A stretch of DNA of 39,632 nucleotides from Levilactobacillus suantsaiihabitans (GTDB taxonomy: Bacteria; Bacillota; Bacilli; Lactobacillales; Lactobacillaceae): NCBI RefSeq assembly GCF_004745505.1, contig NZ_RKLX01000023.1, forward strand, positions 1-39,632. The letters run 5' to 3'. A program made the position numbers and the translations under genes. Positions 25,040 through 33,187 of the stretch are shown here, piece by piece. The number at the start of each line of letters is the position of its first letter. Position 1 is the stretch's first letter. The notes beneath the pieces were generated by a model. It was not told the DNA's origin and searched no databases. It saw only the letters and a program-made list of their open reading frames with translations.

Positions 25040-25140
25040 TCCTTTTAATTTAGTCCCGTGAGGCTAACAAAGGTCCGGTAGTCACTTAATTTTAATGTGC
25101 GCTAGCGGCCTGACTCCTTGCGGGATCCGGCCGCTTTTTT
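25040..25140 (+). promoter_or_regulatory. Putative PyrR-responsive attenuator
   Basis: The leader has TAGTCCCGTGAGGCTAACAA (25051-25070) framed by TCCTTT (25040-25045) and AAAGG (25069-25073), the sequence and hairpin form of a PyrR binding loop (AGTCC-loop-GGCT with a CCTTT/AAAGG lower stem). A terminator follows: AGCGGCC (25104-25110) with GGCCGCT (25129-25135) and a T-run to 25140. GGTAGTCA (25077-25084) can pair with TGACTCC (25111-25117), which would break the terminator stem and act as antiterminator. PyrR with UMP would favour termination. Confidence 0.8.
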
Positions 25141-25182
25141 CATGGCCGACGGTTGTAAAGAAAAGTAGGAGGAGTTTTTTTC

Positions 25183-25623
25183 ATGGCACAAATTTACGTC
25201 GCAAGTCCATTCTTCAGTCCCGAACAGGTCGACCGGGTCAAACGCCTGGAGGCCGCCTTAGAGGCCAACCCCACGGTCAAAGATTTCTACTCCCCGCGGT
25301 TGCACCAAGACGCTGCCAACGAACAGTTTACCAAGCCATGGGCCACGGAGATCTTCCACCGCGACATGGACCAAATCGCGGCCGCAGACGTCATTGTGAC
25401 GGTCATCGACTTTGAGGCCAAGAACCTGGACTCGGGGACCGCTTACGAACTGGGCGTGGCCACGATGAGTCACAAGCCCATCCTGGCCTTACAAGAAAAG
25501 GACGAGGCGGTCAACCTGATGATCACCGAAAGCCTGCACTGGTACACCAAGGCGGTCGACGACTTCAAGACGTATGACTTCAACACCTTGCCGAAGGGCG
25601 AATTCGTCGGCGAAATCCTGTAA
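25183..25623 (+). CDS. ntd: Nucleoside 2-deoxyribosyltransferase
   Basis: A 146-residue enzyme that moves 2-deoxyribose between bases. The N-terminus IYVASPFF, the helix DMDQIAAADVIVTVIDF and the catalytic segment DSGTAYELG (83-91, nucleophile Glu89) are those of the lactobacillus family; the length is somewhat below the 157 residues of the L. leichmannii enzyme. AGGAGGAG precedes the ATG. Its leader carries a PyrR-type attenuator, tying expression to pyrimidine supply, and an NCS1 base permease follows after a repeat-filled gap of about 400 bp. Confidence 0.9.
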   Translation: MAQIYVASPFFSPEQVDRVKRLEAALEANPTVKDFYSPRLHQDAANEQFTKPWATEIFHRDMDQIAAADVIVTVIDFEAKNLDSGTAYELGVATMSHKPILALQEKDEAVNLMITESLHWYTKAVDDFKTYDFNTLPKGEFVGEIL

Positions 25624-25663
25624 GCTGGTCACCTGGAGTTGCCTGGGGCTACGGGGAGCCTGC

Positions 25664-25834
25664 GTCAGCCAGGGTTCCGCCTGCTATGGGGGACACCTCC
25701 AGCCGGAGAAGCGGGCTTCCGGTTCGCTTTGAAGCCTTACTAAAACCCGTAAGTCTTCAAAGTCGCCCCGCGCTGTAGGCTGAGAAAGAACCTCAGCCAA
25801 CACCGCCGACACAGCTGGCTCCACCCTGGCTGAC
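25664..25834 (-). repeat. Family 3 structured repeat, complete 171-bp copy
   Basis: Bounded by GTCAGCCAGGGT (25664-25675) and ACCCTGGCTGAC (25823-25834). It is the reverse complement of the copy at 32934-33103. Inside are the hairpins TTTGAAGCCTTAC...GTAAGTCTTCAAA (25728-25761) and GGCTGAG/CTCAGCC (25778-25798). A further segment, 25866-25985, begins with a match to the family 2 end (GTTGCCTGTTGGCGCGCGTTTCGG reads, inverted, as GAAACGCGCGCCAACAGGC). The gap 25624-26021 holds no gene. Confidence 0.85.
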
Positions 25835-26021
25835 TCCGGCAAGTTAACATGAATCAGCAACACCATGTTGGCTAGAAGCCAGTTGCCTGTTGGCGCGCGT
25901 TTCGGCCGCGAGACGTTGAGCCCTGTGACTCAATCCGCCGCCCACAACCGGCGGAACCCCTGGCAGCCGCAGGCAACTGGTTTGTACAACAAATAAGTGA
26001 ATAAAGGAAAGGTGAGGAACC

Positions 26022-27434
26022 GTGGCTCAAGAGGTTAAAACAGCCGCAACAACGCACACCACGCCCGAATTTGGGCGCGTGGAGTCGATTCCCATGGCGC
26101 ATCGGCGGATGTCCAACTGGGATTTGTTTGCGACTTGGATTGGTGCAAATGCCAATAACGGAACGTGGTACATCGGCGGGGTCATTGCGGCCTGTGGTTT
26201 TGTCACAGCGTCCACGACCCTGGTGATTGTCGGCCTGATCTCCTATGCATTGCTGGCGGTGGCCAGTTACATGGGGTATCGCACCGGCGTACCAGCCATG
26301 GCGCTCACTCGCGCTTCATTTGGCCTGCGGGGGAGTTTCATCCCGTCCGCAATCAACGTGATTCAATTCATCGGCTGGGCGGCCGTCAATACCTTTATCG
26401 CCGCCACGTCGATCAGCTATATCTTCGGCGAACTGTTTGGTTGGCCGCTGTATGGCAAGCCCGGCGGCACGTTTGGCTTGATCGTCGGCATTTTGATTAT
26501 GAGTGTCTTGCATTTATTGAGCATCTCGTTGGGTGAAAAGTCCGTCCGCTTGATCGAACGCATCGGCATCATCCTGGTGGTCGTCTTCGTCTTATGGGAA
26601 TCCGTCGTGGTCTTTCAAACGGTCTCCTTTCACGAAATTTTGGCGTGGCGGGCACCAGCCAACTTACGGATGTCCTCCGGGGTGGCGGCCGACACGTTAG
26701 CGGCCTTCAACTTAGCCTGGGTCACCGCGGCTTCGGATTTCAGTCGCTTCACGGCGAAAAAGTCGGCGGCGACCACGGCGTCATTTCTCGGTGCCAACTT
26801 CGGGTTATTCTGGTTCGCCTTCATTGGCCTGTTCGCCACGATTGGCACGGCGGTGTCGCTGAACCATTTCGACCCCAATAACTCGGATCCCAGCACGGTC
26901 GCGGCGAAATTGGGCCTGGGCGTGATTGCCTTACTGGTCATCGTCTTGACCAGCACCACGGCCAACGCGGTCAACCTGATGTCCGCTGGGTCGGCGCTGA
27001 CCAACATGACCCACCGGTTGTCGCTAAACGTCAGTCTGTGGATCGTCACGATCACGGCGACGTTGGTGACGTTCATCCCGGTCTATCTGGCCAGCTTCCT
27101 GGACGTTTTTGAAACATTCTTGGATGGCATCGGCATGTTTTTGGGACCGGAAATTGCCATCTTCTTGGTCGATTACTTCTTCTTGAAAGGCAAGCAGTAC
27201 CGCCTGCCGGAACTGACCAAGGTGCGCGGCGCCTACTGGTACAGCCACGGCATCAACTGGGTCGCCGTGGCCAGCTGGGTGCTGGGCGTGGTCGCATACT
27301 GGGGCTTGAAACAAGTCGCGGTGATTGCCACCACGGTCGGTGCCACCTTCATTGCGATGGCGATTACCGCCGTCATCTACTGGATCGGCATGCGCGTCAC
27401 GCGTGAAAAAACCGTTGCTCCCGCAGTCAAATAG
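26022..27434 (+). CDS. NCS1 family nucleobase permease
   Basis: A 470-residue transporter with about twelve hydrophobic helices, of the cytosine/purine/hydantoin (NCS1) family. The N-terminal MSNWDLFATWIGANANNGTWYIGG, TRASFGLRGSFIPSAINVIQFIGW and VTAASDFSRFT regions are family hallmarks (parts shown). The close group includes CodB and CytX, so cytosine, other pyrimidine bases or a thiamine precursor are candidate substrates. GTG start at 26022 behind AAAGGTGAGG. Position next to ntd suggests base import for salvage. Confidence 0.87.
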   Translation: MAQEVKTAATTHTTPEFGRVESIPMAHRRMSNWDLFATWIGANANNGTWYIGGVIAACGFVTASTTLVIVGLISYALLAVASYMGYRTGVPAMALTRASFGLRGSFIPSAINVIQFIGWAAVNTFIAATSISYIFGELFGWPLYGKPGGTFGLIVGILIMSVLHLLSISLGEKSVRLIERIGIILVVVFVLWESVVVFQTVSFHEILAWRAPANLRMSSGVAADTLAAFNLAWVTAASDFSRFTAKKSAATTASFLGANFGLFWFAFIGLFATIGTAVSLNHFDPNNSDPSTVAAKLGLGVIALLVIVLTSTTANAVNLMSAGSALTNMTHRLSLNVSLWIVTITATLVTFIPVYLASFLDVFETFLDGIGMFLGPEIAIFLVDYFFLKGKQYRLPELTKVRGAYWYSHGINWVAVASWVLGVVAYWGLKQVAVIATTVGATFIAMAITAVIYWIGMRVTREKTVAPAVK

Positions 27435-27495
27435 CATTCGTGCACGCACGGTTGGTCGGTGGTGAAAGGCCAGCCGTGGCGATGCACCCAAAAAT

Positions 27496-27538
27496 AAAAG
27501 CTCTCTCGTCAGTCCTTTGCTGACGAGGGAGCTTTTGG
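27496..27538. terminator. Terminator of the NCS1 permease gene
   Basis: A perfect stem of about 17 bp (AAAAGCTCTCTCGTCAG with GCTGACGAGGGAGCTTTT, one G-U pair) with Ts at its end. The family 1 flank begins immediately after it. Confidence 0.9.
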
Positions 27539-27653
27539 TTTACAATTTGAAGGTTGAAAGGCGAAAACCAACTGGAATTATTGGTATCATGCAACTCATG
27601 ACGTCAAAAATAGTCGTTTCCAGCCTCGTAATACGAACTGGCCGCCTACCGTT

Positions 27654-27813
27654 CGCCAAATATGGGTTGGAACGCTGGGGCGGACGGGCCGAGCCAAAAA
27701 ACGGTCTCGGCACCTCGCTTTGAGCCGAAGCCCACGTCTCAAAGACGCCAGTTGCCTAAGCGGCATGAACCGCGCCGCTAAGGCAACTCCCATGGCTGAA
27801 CCCATATTTGGCG
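27654..27813 (-). repeat. Family 1 structured repeat, complete 160-bp copy
   Basis: The inverted ends are at 27654-27668 and 27799-27813. Same length as the copy at 20047 and opposite in direction. H3 is GCCGAG/CTCGGC (27688-27693 with 27706-27711) where the 20-kb copy has GTCGAG/CTCGAC; H1 has GTTGCC/GGCAAC (27751-27756 with 27782-27787). Flanks resembling those of the other copies run from 27541 to about 27950. There is no gene in 27435-28098. Confidence 0.9.
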
Positions 27814-27971
27814 AACTCTCGGCTAAGATAGTGCATGCCAGAAATAGTCGTCTTAACCCCAGATAGTAGCTACATTGACGACTACTCATTAATTAATACA
27901 GTGTCACTGATAGCCGTCAACCTGGCTGACGCAGGCGCCTGGTTTATACAACCTCACATCTTCACAACCCC

Positions 27972-28010
27972 CAAAAAGAGCCTGGAAAGAAAAACTTCCC
28001 AGGCTCTTTG
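27972..28010 (-). terminator. Terminator of the Ica-like operon
   Basis: On the minus strand AAAGAGCCTGGGAAG and CTTTCCAGGCTCTTT (one mismatch) form a stem followed by Ts. It belongs to the same CCTGGGAA hairpin type as 16761-16790 and 35132-35168. Confidence 0.85.
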
Positions 28011-28017
28011 CGTCGCC

Positions 28018-28098
28018 TTTACCTAGCTGAAACGTGCGCCAACAGGCAGCCGGTTCAGCTTAACACTGCTAGGCAGTTAACCGCCTGTTGGCCCACTC
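28018..28098 (+). repeat. Family 2 intergenic repeat, short form
   Basis: GTGCGCCAACAGGC (28034-28047) and GCCTGTTGGCCCAC (28083-28096) are nearly perfect inverted ends; a central hairpin AACACTGCTAGGCAGTT follows. It lies exactly between the stop codon of the deacetylase gene (28099) and the terminator, as in the 16.8-kb copy. Confidence 0.85.
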
Positions 28099-28983
28099 TT
28101 ACTTAAGCCAGTTGCGGATGGACGGCCAGCTCTCGTGGTTGACGATGAGCCGGGGCGTCTCGTTGAGGTTGGTGTCAGACGTCACGATCCCCGAATCCAA
28201 CGTGGCGACCCAGTTTAAGTCTTGTTGGGCCAGAAAGTTGTTGATTTGAGCGGTGCCGCCCCCATAAGGGTAGGCGAACGACGTGGCGGTGACGCCAGTG
28301 TGGTCCTTCAACTCCTGGACCGACTTGGCAAAATCACGTTGGAATTTGCCGTAGTAGTGGGGTTGTAGGAAAACCGGTTGCATTTTAGCAGTTAAGTGGT
28401 GCAGGTTGTGGGTGTGGAGCCCCAGGGTCATCAATTCGCCGGCGTCATCTTGCGCGGCCTTGATTTCCTTCCAGGTGGCCATTTGACTGCCTTCACGGTA
28501 CATGCCGGTGTTGCCGGTGATGATAAAGGTCGTGAAGGGGAAGTTGTAGTGGCGCATCACGGGGATGGCGTTGTCGATGACGCTGCGGTCGATGTCGTCA
28601 AAGGTTAAGACGACGTATTTGCCGGTGATGGGGCGGTGGGACTGCACCATGCGCGTCATGGTCGTTGCCGAGATGACGTTGACGTGGTGTTTTTTCAAGA
28701 AGGCCATTTGTGCGGCAAACTCATCGGCGGGCACGTTGAATTCGTGGAGCTGTGAGTTGTTGGATAGGGTCTGGGCGATTTCCGTGGGTACGGAATGCTT
28801 GAGGACCCGGTGGTAACAAAAGACCATGATGCCGTTTTTCATGTGCTTAAAACGAGCGGGTAGGGCGTAACTTTCTTCGGTCTGGTGTTGCTTGCTGGCT
28901 TGGCGTTGGTAGGTCCAGCCGAGGCTAAAGACCAACGTCAAGACCAGGGCAATCAACAGGCCCTGACGAGTGCGGCGTTTCAT
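28099..28983 (-). CDS. icaB: Polysaccharide deacetylase, IcaB/PgaB-like
   Basis: A 294-residue exported enzyme with an N-terminal anchor (GLLIALVLTLVFSLGWTY, about 8-25) and a NodB-type carbohydrate esterase domain. The first motif is TFDD (127-130, catalytic and metal Asp); the metal-binding histidines are in LHTHNLHH (189-196). VFCYHRVL is typical of IcaB-type poly-N-acetylglucosamine deacetylases. The start at 28983 overlaps the upstream gene stop by 4 bp (ATGA) and has AGGAGG. Third gene of the operon; it would trim the polymer made by the synthase. Confidence 0.85.
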   Translation of the reverse strand: MKRRTRQGLLIALVLTLVFSLGWTYQRQASKQHQTEESYALPARFKHMKNGIMVFCYHRVLKHSVPTEIAQTLSNNSQLHEFNVPADEFAAQMAFLKKHHVNVISATTMTRMVQSHRPITGKYVVLTFDDIDRSVIDNAIPVMRHYNFPFTTFIITGNTGMYREGSQMATWKEIKAAQDDAGELMTLGLHTHNLHHLTAKMQPVFLQPHYYGKFQRDFAKSVQELKDHTGVTATSFAYPYGGGTAQINNFLAQQDLNWVATLDSGIVTSDTNLNETPRLIVNHESWPSIRNWLK

Positions 28984-29273
28984 GCGTGGTCCTCCTTTGT
29001 CAGGTGGGCCCACCGTAAACCGCCATAGATCGGTACGATGAGCAGTAACACGCCAATCAGCATCAAAATGGCATTATTGGCGTGGGGCTGCAGGTTGAGC
29101 AACAGGTAAAGACTGACCAAGCCGTCGCTGTACCAGCCAAGGCTGAAGCTAATGTTGGCAAAGACGACCAGGGCGATGAACAGCCACAGGGCGATTAAAA
29201 TCACGGCCCGACAGATGCGACTGGCGCGACTCGTTTGGTGACGCACGATTGGATCAAATTTTGGATTTTTCAC
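28980..29273 (-). CDS. Small two-helix membrane protein, IcaD/PgaD-like
   Basis: A 97-residue protein with two hydrophobic helices (ICRAVILIALWLFIALVVFANI, about 19-40, shown in part; AILMLIGVLLLIVPIYGG, about 67-84). Its size, topology and place directly after the glycosyltransferase, with 2 bp between, match the IcaD/PgaD accessory subunit that stimulates the synthase. The sequence itself is not diagnostic, so the assignment rests on position. Confidence 0.65.
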   Translation of the reverse strand: MKNPKFDPIVRHQTSRASRICRAVILIALWLFIALVVFANISFSLGWYSDGLVSLYLLLNLQPHANNAILMLIGVLLLIVPIYGGLRWAHLTKEDHA

Positions 29274-29275
29274 GG

Positions 29276-30493
29276 TTATAACCCCCGATCTGGACTCCGC
29301 CAGGTCCCTTTACGTTGCGGACTGACGAAGTAAGAAGCGATAGCGGACAAGCAGCTGACCAAATTGATCATCCAATAGTACAGCACATAGATGGGCACCA
29401 AGAGTAGTTCGGGACCCGCTAAACGCGCCGTTACTTGCGAGGACACGAAGCCCACCGTAAATTGGATGCCACTCAGGCACAACAAGATGACCAAGAGGTT
29501 GCCGTCTAAGGACAAGCCGTGTAAATACAAGAGCTTGATCGTGTAGGCCAGGATGCTCAGCGCCGTGGAAATAGCCCAGAGATTGCTGACGACGGTTTCG
29601 AGTAACAAGAACCGTTGGCCCCACGGATTGCGGTAAAAGCCGCGCCAGTTGGTAACCAGCACTTCCAGACCGCCCCGTGACCAACGTTGGCGTTGCTTGA
29701 TCAAGCCGCGCAGGCGTTCTGGAACCAGAATCCAGCAAATGGCCCGCGGTTCATAGGCCACGCGCCAATGATGACGGTACATCCGCCAGGTGATGTCGAT
29801 ATCTTCGGTCATGACGGCCGGATTCCAACCGCCGACCTGTTCCAAGGCTTCGCGACGAAAGGCCACGATGACCCCGGAGACGGTGGTGATGGAGCCAGTC
29901 AAATAGGCCTGGGCCTTCTTGATCAGGTCGATCACCCCAATGTACTCCAGCAATTGGAGGCGACCTAACAGGTTAGAGCGGTTTCGGACCACGGGTTTCC
30001 CCGTGACGGCACCGACATCCGGTTGCGACGTTAAAGTCGTGACCAGTTGATTAACAGCGTCGGGGGCCAACAGGCTATCGGCGTCGATGCCGACGATGTA
30101 GTCGCCCTGAGCCGCCTTGAGTCCCTGATTCAAGGCGTTGGCTTTCCCCTGGTTCGTGGGCAGGGCCACGATGGTCATTGACACGTTGGGCCAAGTGGCC
30201 TTTAACCGGTTCATGATGGCCAGCGTGTCGTCCGTACTGCAGTCGTCGATCAGCACCAGTTCGTATCGTTCATAGTTTAAACTGGCTAAAGACCGGACGG
30301 CAGCGTCGAGTGTGTCCGCTTCATTGTGGGCGGGAACCAAGATCGACACAAACGGTTGGGTTTGCGCATCAAGGAGGGTCCGCGGTTGTCGGCGTCGATA
30401 GAAACTCGAAAACAGACAGCCCGTGATCCAAATGATGGACACGAAGATTGGATACCCGACCACAAAGGCGGTATTGAGATTGTTAAACCACAT
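29276..30493 (-). CDS. icaA: Family 2 glycosyltransferase, IcaA/PgaC-like polysaccharide synthase
   Basis: A 405-residue processive synthase. One N-terminal helix (YPIFVSIIWITGCLFS) is followed by the GT2 domain: VPAHNEADTLDAAV, D83-D84, DAD (137-139), TED (229-231) and QRQRW (267-271), then three or four C-terminal helices. This is the set of motifs of poly-beta-1,6-N-acetylglucosamine and related synthases. GGGGGAG precedes the ATG. First gene of a three-gene operon with the IcaD-like and IcaB-like proteins; no IcaC-type acyltransferase is present. Confidence 0.88.
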   Translation of the reverse strand: MWFNNLNTAFVVGYPIFVSIIWITGCLFSSFYRRRQPRTLLDAQTQPFVSILVPAHNEADTLDAAVRSLASLNYERYELVLIDDCSTDDTLAIMNRLKATWPNVSMTIVALPTNQGKANALNQGLKAAQGDYIVGIDADSLLAPDAVNQLVTTLTSQPDVGAVTGKPVVRNRSNLLGRLQLLEYIGVIDLIKKAQAYLTGSITTVSGVIVAFRREALEQVGGWNPAVMTEDIDITWRMYRHHWRVAYEPRAICWILVPERLRGLIKQRQRWSRGGLEVLVTNWRGFYRNPWGQRFLLLETVVSNLWAISTALSILAYTIKLLYLHGLSLDGNLLVILLCLSGIQFTVGFVSSQVTARLAGPELLLVPIYVLYYWMINLVSCLSAIASYFVSPQRKGTWRSPDRGL

Positions 30494-30717
30494 AACTTTG
30501 TATTCTCCCCCAGAAATTCACTTCACATTATTAATTAGCGGCTATCAGCATACCACAGCCAAGCAAAGAATGGAAAGGCTAAAATGAAAAATGACGAAAT
30601 CGTAATCTTTAATAATAATATTAATGAAAACGTCATTTACTTGAGCGGCCGGTAGCGCTGGTTGACAGCAGCCGTGGTAAAATATAGAAGAAAAGTAAAA
30701 CTGAAAGGGTGATCGAA

Positions 30718-30960
30718 ATGATGCAACAGATGCCAATCCTGCCCCTGGTCCAACGGCTGACGGAAGGCGAAAGTGTGACGTTGTCGACGGATAAGGGTGA
30801 AGACGTTCGGGTATCGCCGGAGGTCGTCGATGGTCAGTTGACAGGCAACTTTGTCAGTACCAGTCTCCCGGGCGTTCGCTATGACGATCCCCGGATTATT
30901 TTAAAGGAAACACTAGCTAAATTTGATGAACAGGGCGTTACCATTGACAGCATTGATTAG
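30718..30960 (+). CDS. Conserved-looking small protein of unknown function
   Basis: An 80-residue soluble protein not recognised (MMQQMPILPLVQRLTEGESV... ending VTIDSID). It has no membrane segment and is rich in Asp and Glu. A GTG at 30709 is possible, but the ATG at 30718 has GAAAGGGTG in front. TTGACA at 30662 with TATAGA at 30683 (15-nt spacer) may be its promoter. A terminator follows, so it is monocistronic, divergent from icaA. Confidence 0.7.
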   Translation: MMQQMPILPLVQRLTEGESVTLSTDKGEDVRVSPEVVDGQLTGNFVSTSLPGVRYDDPRIILKETLAKFDEQGVTIDSID

Positions 30961-30975
30961 CTGAACCCCTGATTG

Positions 30976-31014
30976 CCCCTGAACCGGCGACAACCGCCGC
31001 GGCTCAGGGGTTTT
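30976..31014 (+). terminator. Terminator of the small gene
   Basis: CCCCTGAACCGGCG (30976-30989) pairs imperfectly with CGCGGCTCAGGGG (30998-31010), followed by TTTT. Confidence 0.75.
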
Positions 31015-31052
31015 CGGTATACTCAGGGGGGGAATTACAGGGGGAGAGAGCA

Positions 31053-32537
31053 GTGAAGATTGATTTTGCGATGTTAACGGCCAAGGACCTGTTGAAGATC
31101 CAGCTGTTGACGTATATTCGTGACCAGGACGGGGAGTTTAGCCTCACGGATTTCGCGACCATGGCGGACGTGAGCTATTCGCGGGCCTATCACGTTTTAT
31201 TGAATTTACGCAGTGATCTGTTGGTGCGCGACCAGCAGACGGTTTTGACGAAAGACTTACTAACTACCCGCGTGACGATGGACGAGTACCGCCATTGGCT
31301 GTACCGCCAGAGCGTGCCGTATCTGGCCATGCGAGCGACGTTGACCGGGGAATATCGACAAGCCAGTGATTTTTGTGCGGCTCATGAAATCAGTTTGTCA
31401 ACCTTTAACCGGCGGATGCGGCCGATGAAACACGAACTGGCCCAGTACAACCTACAACTGGTGGCGAGCCCGTTAAGCCTAGCGGGTAACGAAACGTTGA
31501 TTCAGTTGCTGTATTTTATGCTGTTCACCACCACGCTGACGCCATTGACCGAGCTACCAGCGATTCCACCGGAGCTAGCGGCCTTACACCAGGGCTTGTG
31601 CCAGACCTACACGCAATCCGGCCTGTACCAGGATGCGGCTAGTCTCCAGCAACGGCGTGACTTGATGATCACGCTGGCGCTGTTGCGATTGTCCCAAGGC
31701 CACCGCTACCCAGCATTGCGCTTGCCGCTGGCCCACCTGACCGACCTCCGCGAACTGGCCGGCCAATTTCAAACGTGCCTGGGTGACACGCCGCAACAAG
31801 CCCTGACGGAGTTGGCGACGCTGGATTATTTGCTGACGAGTTCGCCATACTTTGTACGCGCCCTGCAGCCTAAGGCCATGGCTCGGCTGTATCGGGGACT
31901 GCGGCATCGCAACGGCCGCTATCAGCTGGCGCCGGGGGTGACCGAATTGGCCGACTTTGCGCGGGGGGATGACTGGTTTGCCAACTGGCTGTTCTCCCTG
32001 TGCCAATTCATGTTGTTGTTCCGGGTGGACCCGCTATTGCGGCCAGAAATCACGGCACTGTATCAGCCGACGCCGTCCTCGTCCGCGGCGGCCCTCATCA
32101 TGGCGAAAAATATGGGGCTGCTGTACCCGCAACAGGTCGGCAAGATGGACCTGCGGATGGTGCAAAAGTATTTGAGCAAATACACGAACGGCTTGACGTT
32201 GACGTCGGCCAAGGTCGAAATTCTAGTGACCTACGACATGATTGGCGTGACCACGGATATCTTCAACCGCCTGTTGAGCGGCATCGTTCACCTGAGCCTG
32301 TTGACGGACCAAACAACCATCGACCCACAGCATCGCGACAACTACATCGTGGTGTACGGCGTCGATCCCCGAGCGGCGGCGTTTGCCCAGCGCGAACAGA
32401 TCGAGGCCTTTCACTGGGTCAAGGAGTTGCCCTACGGCGAGAACCTGGACCGACTGATTCGCAAGCTGCGGCATCACGAGATGTCCCTGTTTGCGTTGGA
32501 CTTTAACAACCACAGTCATCCGGAAGCGGAGGATTAG
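31053..32537 (+). CDS. Mga-like helix-turn-helix transcriptional regulator
   Basis: A 494-residue regulator. Near the N-terminus two HTH regions are visible: FSLTDFATMADVSYSRAYHVLLNL (about 28-51, in part) and ASDFCAAHEISLSTFNRRMRPMKHEL (about 108-133, in part). The long central part resembles the PRD-like region of Mga/AtxA proteins and the C-terminus (NYIVVYGVDPRAAAFAQ... LFALDF) a PTS EIIB-like fold. Phosphorylation by the PTS is possible but not shown. GTG start at 31053, AGGGGGAG upstream. Target genes are not evident; it is not next to a surface-protein gene. Confidence 0.82.
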   Translation: MKIDFAMLTAKDLLKIQLLTYIRDQDGEFSLTDFATMADVSYSRAYHVLLNLRSDLLVRDQQTVLTKDLLTTRVTMDEYRHWLYRQSVPYLAMRATLTGEYRQASDFCAAHEISLSTFNRRMRPMKHELAQYNLQLVASPLSLAGNETLIQLLYFMLFTTTLTPLTELPAIPPELAALHQGLCQTYTQSGLYQDAASLQQRRDLMITLALLRLSQGHRYPALRLPLAHLTDLRELAGQFQTCLGDTPQQALTELATLDYLLTSSPYFVRALQPKAMARLYRGLRHRNGRYQLAPGVTELADFARGDDWFANWLFSLCQFMLLFRVDPLLRPEITALYQPTPSSSAAALIMAKNMGLLYPQQVGKMDLRMVQKYLSKYTNGLTLTSAKVEILVTYDMIGVTTDIFNRLLSGIVHLSLLTDQTTIDPQHRDNYIVVYGVDPRAAAFAQREQIEAFHWVKELPYGENLDRLIRKLRHHEMSLFALDFNNHSHPEAED

Positions 32538-32645
32538 GAGTTAGCTGGCGGACGAACTTTCAGCTAGAATCATTGTCACCATGCGACTTCTGACGTTAAA
32601 AATAGTCGTTTTCAGCCTCACGATCCGAACTGGTCGCCTACCGTT

Positions 32646-32816
32646 CGCCAAATATGGGTTGGAATGCTGGGGCGGACGGGTCGAGCCAAAAGACGGTCTT
32701 AAAGTGGCCTCATGACCGAAACGTGCGCCAACAGGCAACTGGTTCCGCTTAACACTGCTAGGCAGTTAACCGCCTGTTGGCACACTCTTTTCAAGCGGCT
32801 GAACCCATATTTGGCG
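32646..32816 (-). repeat. Family 1 repeat with internal replacement
   Basis: Inverted ends at 32646-32660 and 32802-32816 match the complete copies, and the H3 loop side (GGGTCGAGCCAAAAGACGG) is present, but from about 32705 to 32795 the interior is replaced by a family 2 element. Right flank (read inverted) runs back to about 32560; left flank to about 32930. Confidence 0.85.
32716..32794 (+). repeat. Family 2 repeat, short form, nested in family 1
   Basis: GTGCGCCAACAGGC (32723-32736) and GCCTGTTGGCACAC (32772-32785) are inverted ends, nearly identical to 28034-28096 including the central AACACTGCTAGGCAGTT. It sits inside the family 1 copy at 32646-32816. Confidence 0.85.
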
Positions 32817-32933
32817 AACTCTCGGCTAAGTTAGTGCTTGCCAGTAACAGGCGTCTTAAACCCAGGTAGTCGCTGCATTGACGGCTAGTCTTTCATTAAC
32901 ACAGTGTTGCTGATAGCCGTCAACCTTGCCGGA

Positions 32934-33103
32934 GGCAGCAAGGGTGGAGCCAGCTGTGTCGGCGGGGTTGGCTGAGGTTTTTTCTCAGCCTACAGCGCGG
33001 GACGACTTGAGAGACTGGCGGGTTTTGCCAGGCTTTCAAGCGAACCGGAAGACCGCTTCTCAGGCTGGAGGTGTTCCCCAGAGCAGGCGGAACCCTGGCT
33101 GAC
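32934..33103 (+). repeat. Family 3 structured repeat, 170-bp copy
   Basis: Aligns over its whole length with the reverse complement of 25664-25834. The right end ACCCTGGCTGAC (33092-33103) is intact; the left is imperfect. The main hairpin (33006-33040) has TGGC/GCCA where the other copy has TTAC/GTAA. Together with the family 1/2 elements it fills the gap 32538-33317, which holds no gene. Confidence 0.85.
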
Positions 33104-33187
33104 GCAGGCGCCTGGTTTCGCCAATTTTAGGTGTCAGAACACCAATCAGCACGTTAATTTTAGGTTTAACCTTCAATCATTAAAATA

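Noticed and set aside
27596-27889. 97-codon minus-strand frame, with a related frame at 20013-20228
   Set aside because: Both are translations of family 1 repeats; the shared peptides result from the repeat and have no ribosome site.
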